Assembly (NCBI GenBank): GCA_964391725.1
Contig: CAYMNB010000008.1
Coordinates: forward strand, 1 to 64,000
DNA length: 64,000 nucleotides
From: SpSt-1165 sp964391725
GTDB lineage: Bacteria; Chloroflexota; Anaerolineae; Anaerolineales; Anaerolineaceae
Direction: 5' to 3'
Part shown: piece after piece, positions 60,743 to 64,000 of the stretch
How the letters are laid out: the number at the start of each line of letters is the position of its first letter
How positions within the stretch are numbered: position 1 is the first letter of the stretch
Made by a program: the position numbers and the translations under genes
Notes under the pieces: model-generated
What the model was told of the DNA's origin: nothing
The model's database searches: none
Seen by the model: only the letters and a program-made list of their open reading frames with translations

Positions 60743-61948
60743 TTAGTTCAGCCAATCCATCGGATTCGGGCGGCCGTACGCGGTGTGCCGCAGCTCAAAG
60801 TGCAGGTGCGGGCCGCTGGAATTGCCGGTTGAGCCCAATCCGCCGATAATGTCACCAGAATAAACATACTGACCACAGCCATAATTGATGTAGTCCAGAT
60901 GCGCATACAACGACTGCCAGCCGTTGCCGTGGTCAATTACCACCACATTGCCATAGCCGTAATTGTTCCAACCAGAATAAACCACTACACCGGCATCAAT
61001 CGCCCAGATTGCATAACCCGTACGTCCACCGATATCGATACCGAAATGGTTGGTTTCAGGCGAATAATGGTAACCGGAGAGATAACGTTCCACTGTCGGC
61101 CAGATCATTGTACCGGTGCCAATCGGGCCATCCAAAATGGCGCCGCAAGCGCCGGGGCCAAAGATCGAAGCCTGCGCAGCGGTTTCACGGGTGATCAATG
61201 GCGCACTCCACGAGATGTACTCACGCTTGCCGCCGGGAATGATTAGCCAGGTGTCGGCTTCAATATTCGGGTTACTGTAATCACCGATGGTTTCCGCATC
61301 CAGATTGTTGCCAGGAAAATTGATAATTTCTTCCACATCCACATTAAAATATTCAGCCACCCCATTCAAGCCATCACCGGCATGCCAACGGTGGTAGGTG
61401 CCATCGACGGGTAGAATGAATAATTCCTGGCCTGGTTTGAGCGCATGCGGGTTATCAACCAGGATGTGGTAGTTTGCCCACATCACAGTTTCCGGTTTTA
61501 GGTTGAACTTCAAACCAATGCCAAAGATGGTATCGCCCTCTTCGACCGTATAGGTCGTCACATCCCAACGCGGCCGGCTTGGAAGGTCAGTGTGCAGCTT
61601 GGTCAGGCGCGCCAAACCATCATCATAAGCGCCGTAAGCATACGGCTCGCCCATCTCAGGCAGCGCGACATCAACTTCCTCATCCTCTGCATCTTGCATT
61701 GGCGCTGCCAGGCCAGATGAACCGGGGTTTGGTTCCGCCCCCTGCACTGGCAGATAGTAGCGGCTCATCACCCAGATGACCATCGCCACCAGGGCGATCA
61801 TCAACACCACGGTGCCAACTCGCTGCACAATCTCAACAAAACCAAGTTGCTGGATCGTATTCCATAGATTGATCTGTTTTTTCTGTAGCGGATCGTTTAC
61901 ATCACGCTGTATATCATCATTCAATGATGCTTCTGTCGTTTCAGTCAT
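60743..61948 (-). CDS. LysM and M23 peptidoglycan hydrolase
   Basis: A 401-residue protein. A cytoplasmic N-terminus and one membrane span at about 44-66 anchor it. One LysM domain is at ~131-182 (YTVEEGDTIFGIGLKFNLKP) and a weaker second at ~184-239. The M23 domain from ~280 has the zinc site H301/D305 in NHFGIDIGG, H350 in YAHLD, and H381 and H383 in GPHLHFE. It cuts peptide bridges in the wall and binds glycan through LysM. Relatives regulate cell separation or act in spore-like processes. It shares a terminator with the convergent transglycosylase. Confidence 0.93.
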   Translation of the reverse strand: MTETTEASLNDDIQRDVNDPLQKKQINLWNTIQQLGFVEIVQRVGTVVLMIALVAMVIWVMSRYYLPVQGAEPNPGSSGLAAPMQDAEDEEVDVALPEMGEPYAYGAYDDGLARLTKLHTDLPSRPRWDVTTYTVEEGDTIFGIGLKFNLKPETVMWANYHILVDNPHALKPGQELFILPVDGTYHRWHAGDGLNGVAEYFNVDVEEIINFPGNNLDAETIGDYSNPNIEADTWLIIPGGKREYISWSAPLITRETAAQASIFGPGACGAILDGPIGTGTMIWPTVERYLSGYHYSPETNHFGIDIGGRTGYAIWAIDAGVVVYSGWNNYGYGNVVVIDHGNGWQSLYAHLDYINYGCGQYVYSGDIIGGLGSTGNSSGPHLHFELRHTAYGRPNPMDWLN

Positions 61949-62037
61949 ATAACCTCAATCTCCATCTTATCATATCGGAAAATTGATAGTCAAGCGCCCA
62001 CACTACGCTTGCATGACGATTCTTATTCAGAGAATGC

Positions 62038-63264
62038 TCATATTTGCACTTTAAACAGCGCCTTTTTTTCATCTTTGCTCAGCCAATAATAGCCGAGAGC
62101 AGCCAATAAGGGGAAAAGAGCTGCTCCAAACCAGATGGCCCGCATGCCCAGGGTGTCGTTAATCAGGCCGCCAACCAACGGGCCCACCCCCGAAGCGATT
62201 GGCCAATGCAGGCTGAACAGACTCATATAACGGCCACGCATGGATTCAGGCGCCAGGTTCGCTGCATAAGTGGTGGCAGACGGCACGAAGAACATCTCAC
62301 CGCAGGTCAACGCCACAAAGGCCAGCCACAACATCCAGAAATTTTGGGCGAAGGCAAAACTGCTGATAGACACCGCGTAAACAACACAGCCGATCATCAT
62401 CGATTGCAGGTATGTGTAACGTTTCGACCATTGGGTGAAAAAGATCTGCAGAAACACCACCATGGAGGCGTTTGTCAGCGGCAGCAAACCATACAGGGCT
62501 TCGATAATCCCCAACTCTTGCTTGGCATACAACGAAGACAGAGTCCAAACGATCGAAAAGCCCACCGTGGCAAGCACGATCAACAGGGTGGAAACCATAA
62601 ACTGGCGGTCTCTAAACACCAACTGGTAGCCCCGAAACATGGCTGTAATGTCCAATCCATCCCGCAGACTGCTCTTTTCGGCAATCGTTTCATGGGTGCC
62701 AAATAGAAGTATGATGCCAAAAGCCACCATCGCGCCCGCTGCCAGGAACAAAGCCAACTCATAAGACGAAGCAATCAACGCACCGCCGATCATCGGGCCG
62801 GTGGCGACCCCGATATTTTGCGCCATCCTCACAACCGAATAGGCGTCAATACGCTTTTCGACCGGGATCAGGTCGATCAGCATGGCATCTACCCCCACGC
62901 GGAACAGCGAGTCAAACACGCCGCCGAAGACCATCACCACGATAAAAGCCGGCATCGAGCTTGCCGCCACCATTCCCACGTAGGTCAAAGCATGTGAGAC
63001 CACCCCGATGATCATGGCTGGTTTGCGACCGACCGAATCAGCGATAGGCCCCGCCAAAAAAGTAGCCGCCAGGCTGGTGATTGAGCGAATGGTCAATAAG
63101 ACCGCAGTTGCGGTCAGGGCCAATTCCAGCTTCCCGCTGACGTAGATCATAGTGAACGGCCAGATCATGCTGGAACCGGCACGGCTGATGATGGTACCGA
63201 CAAACAGCAGCCAGAATTGGCGGGGATAGCCTGCTTTAACCGCAGTACGCAGTTGTGTGAACAT
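62038..63264 (-). CDS. MFS transporter (MdtH-like)
   Basis: A 408-residue major facilitator with about 12 spans. The span 2-3 loop is GPIADSVGRKPAMIIG, a full copy of the family's GxxxDxxGRR/K motif, and RMAQNIGVATGPMIGG is a drug-transporter-type motif C. It probably exports a small hydrophobic compound or drug. It stands alone on the minus strand; an extended -10 for the metallohydrolase gene on the other strand lies just upstream of its start. Confidence 0.88.
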   Translation of the reverse strand: MFTQLRTAVKAGYPRQFWLLFVGTIISRAGSSMIWPFTMIYVSGKLELALTATAVLLTIRSITSLAATFLAGPIADSVGRKPAMIIGVVSHALTYVGMVAASSMPAFIVVMVFGGVFDSLFRVGVDAMLIDLIPVEKRIDAYSVVRMAQNIGVATGPMIGGALIASSYELALFLAAGAMVAFGIILLFGTHETIAEKSSLRDGLDITAMFRGYQLVFRDRQFMVSTLLIVLATVGFSIVWTLSSLYAKQELGIIEALYGLLPLTNASMVVFLQIFFTQWSKRYTYLQSMMIGCVVYAVSISSFAFAQNFWMLWLAFVALTCGEMFFVPSATTYAANLAPESMRGRYMSLFSLHWPIASGVGPLVGGLINDTLGMRAIWFGAALFPLLAALGYYWLSKDEKKALFKVQI

Positions 63265-63290
63265 TCACCATCTCCAATCGACCATGTCCT

Positions 63291-63299
63291 TGCTATAAT
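63291..63299 (+). promoter_or_regulatory. Extended -10 promoter of the metallohydrolase gene
   Basis: TGCTATAAT, an extended -10 with TATAAT at 63294-63299, about 80 bases before the ATG at 63379. No clear -35 is visible. Confidence 0.5.
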
Positions 63300-63378
63300 G
63301 ATAGAGAAAACGACATCCAGCAGTCAGGATTGTATCAACCACAACCAACTGCGTCAATCATCACAAGGAGGCTTTCAA

Positions 63379-64000
63379 ATGCACACAATCACATGGTATG
63401 GACATGCCACCTTCGGCATGCAGATCGACCAGTATAAAATCCTGGTTGACCCTTATTTCTCGCAAAACCCGGTCACCCCTGTCACCGCGCAGGAAATGTC
63501 CGCAGATTTTATCCTGGTCACGCATGGCCACTTCGACCATGTTGGTGATTCGGTGGAAATTGCCAAGCGCTGCGGTTCTTTGATCATCGCCAATGCTGAA
63601 ATCGCCGGCTGGATGAAAAACAAAGGCGTGCAGGCGCACCCCCAGCAGATCGGCGGTGGCTACCAGCACCCCTTCGGCTATGTGAAACTAACCCCCGCCC
63701 TGCATGGCTCCAAACTGCCCGATGGTTCTTATGGCGGATTGGCAGCCGGTTTTCTCATTACGACCAATGACCACAAAATCATCTACCTCGCCGGTGACAC
63801 CGGAATCTTCTCAGAGATGGCGCTATTAGGTGAAGAAGGCATTGACCTGGCTGTGCTGCCCATCGGCGACAATTACACCATGGGGCCCAAAGATGCCCTG
63901 CGTGCCTTGAAAATGCTGCAACCCACGACCGTCATCCCCATGCATGTCAACACATGGGACTTGATTGCGCAGGATGTGGATGCCTGGAAACAACAGGTGG
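63379..64000 (+). CDS. UlaG-like metal-dependent hydrolase (partial, UPF0173)
   Basis: The reading frame is open from the ATG at 63379 to the window edge, 207 codons. The metallo-beta-lactamase-fold site THGHFDH is at residues 48-54 (H49, H51, D53, H54), YLAGDTGIF carries the bridging Asp, and VIPMHVNTWD the last His. This matches the UPF0173/UlaG-like L-ascorbate-6-phosphate lactonase group, whose bacterial substrates are mostly unknown. AAGGAGG lies 7 bases before the ATG. The C-terminus is outside the window. Confidence 0.88.
   Translation, partial: MHTITWYGHATFGMQIDQYKILVDPYFSQNPVTPVTAQEMSADFILVTHGHFDHVGDSVEIAKRCGSLIIANAEIAGWMKNKGVQAHPQQIGGGYQHPFGYVKLTPALHGSKLPDGSYGGLAAGFLITTNDHKIIYLAGDTGIFSEMALLGEEGIDLAVLPIGDNYTMGPKDALRALKMLQPTTVIPMHVNTWDLIAQDVDAWKQQV

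Noticed and set aside
1..64000. CRISPR arrays, insertion sequences or phage genes
   Set aside because: I saw no regularly spaced repeat, transposase, integrase or structural phage gene in any part of the window.

Overview
The window is about 64 kb of bacterial chromosome with moderate GC, high coding density and no mobile element, phage gene or CRISPR array. The gene set suggests a Chloroflexota bacterium, probably of the class Anaerolineae. This is an inference from content: a HerA-NurA operon, many short-lipobox lipoproteins, a lipoprotein with the repeat style common in that phylum, a GH13_18 phosphorylase beside a GT4 enzyme, a DUF3467-like protein, and no outer-membrane assembly genes. 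No 16S gene is present to confirm it.

Layout. 1-1.2 kb: end of an unidentified gene, a zinc-ribbon protein and a small membrane protein. 1.3-4.9 kb: a nurA / HAS-barrel-like / herA operon for DNA-end processing. 5-8.3 kb: a lipoprotein and two GT4 glycosyltransferases. 8.3-16.9 kb: sbcC, a CorC-type membrane protein and sbcD (second DNA-end-processing set), an altered metallo-beta-lactamase-fold protein, a GAF-PAS histidine kinase and an M23 peptidase. 17-24 kb: housekeeping genes (rplS, a class I amidotransferase, murI, rnz, a TPR protein, tRNA-Arg, a HIT hydrolase, rpsU, infA, pepT). 24-30 kb: an aminotransferase, an acidic lipoprotein, a GH13_18 phosphorylase with a GT4 partner, a DUF3467-like protein and a deoxynucleoside kinase. 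30.3-35.2 kb: a complete BMP-type nucleoside ABC importer. 35.2-39.4 kb: an MFS carrier, a UroD-family protein and an ABC-F ATPase.

39.5-50.6 kb is the main accessory region: a leftward surface-polysaccharide operon. It opens with a winged-helix regulator whose promoter carries repeated half-sites, then a Wzm/Wzt-type ABC exporter, a KpsS-like enzyme, an RmlD-like reductase, a NeuB-like synthase, an SpsF-like cytidylyltransferase, several glycosyltransferases and a Gfo/Idh/MocA oxidoreductase. 50.6-58.1 kb continues the envelope theme with an acyltransferase, a large GT-C membrane enzyme and three GT4 enzymes. 58.2-64 kb: dnaA, a lytic transglycosylase, a LysM-M23 peptidase, an MFS carrier and the start of a UlaG-like metallohydrolase.

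Regulatory sequence is unusually legible. Several promoters match TTGACA-17/18-TATAAT closely. A recurring extended -10 (TGCTATACT/TGCTATAAT) lies before at least five transcription units. Some genes appear to start at or within a few bases of the predicted transcript start. The rpsU leader carries a strong promoter, a start-stop mini-ORF and an intrinsic terminator. The most notable observations are that leader, the HerA-NurA operon with a separate HAS-barrel-like protein close to sbcCD, and the nonulosonate-type polysaccharide operon.
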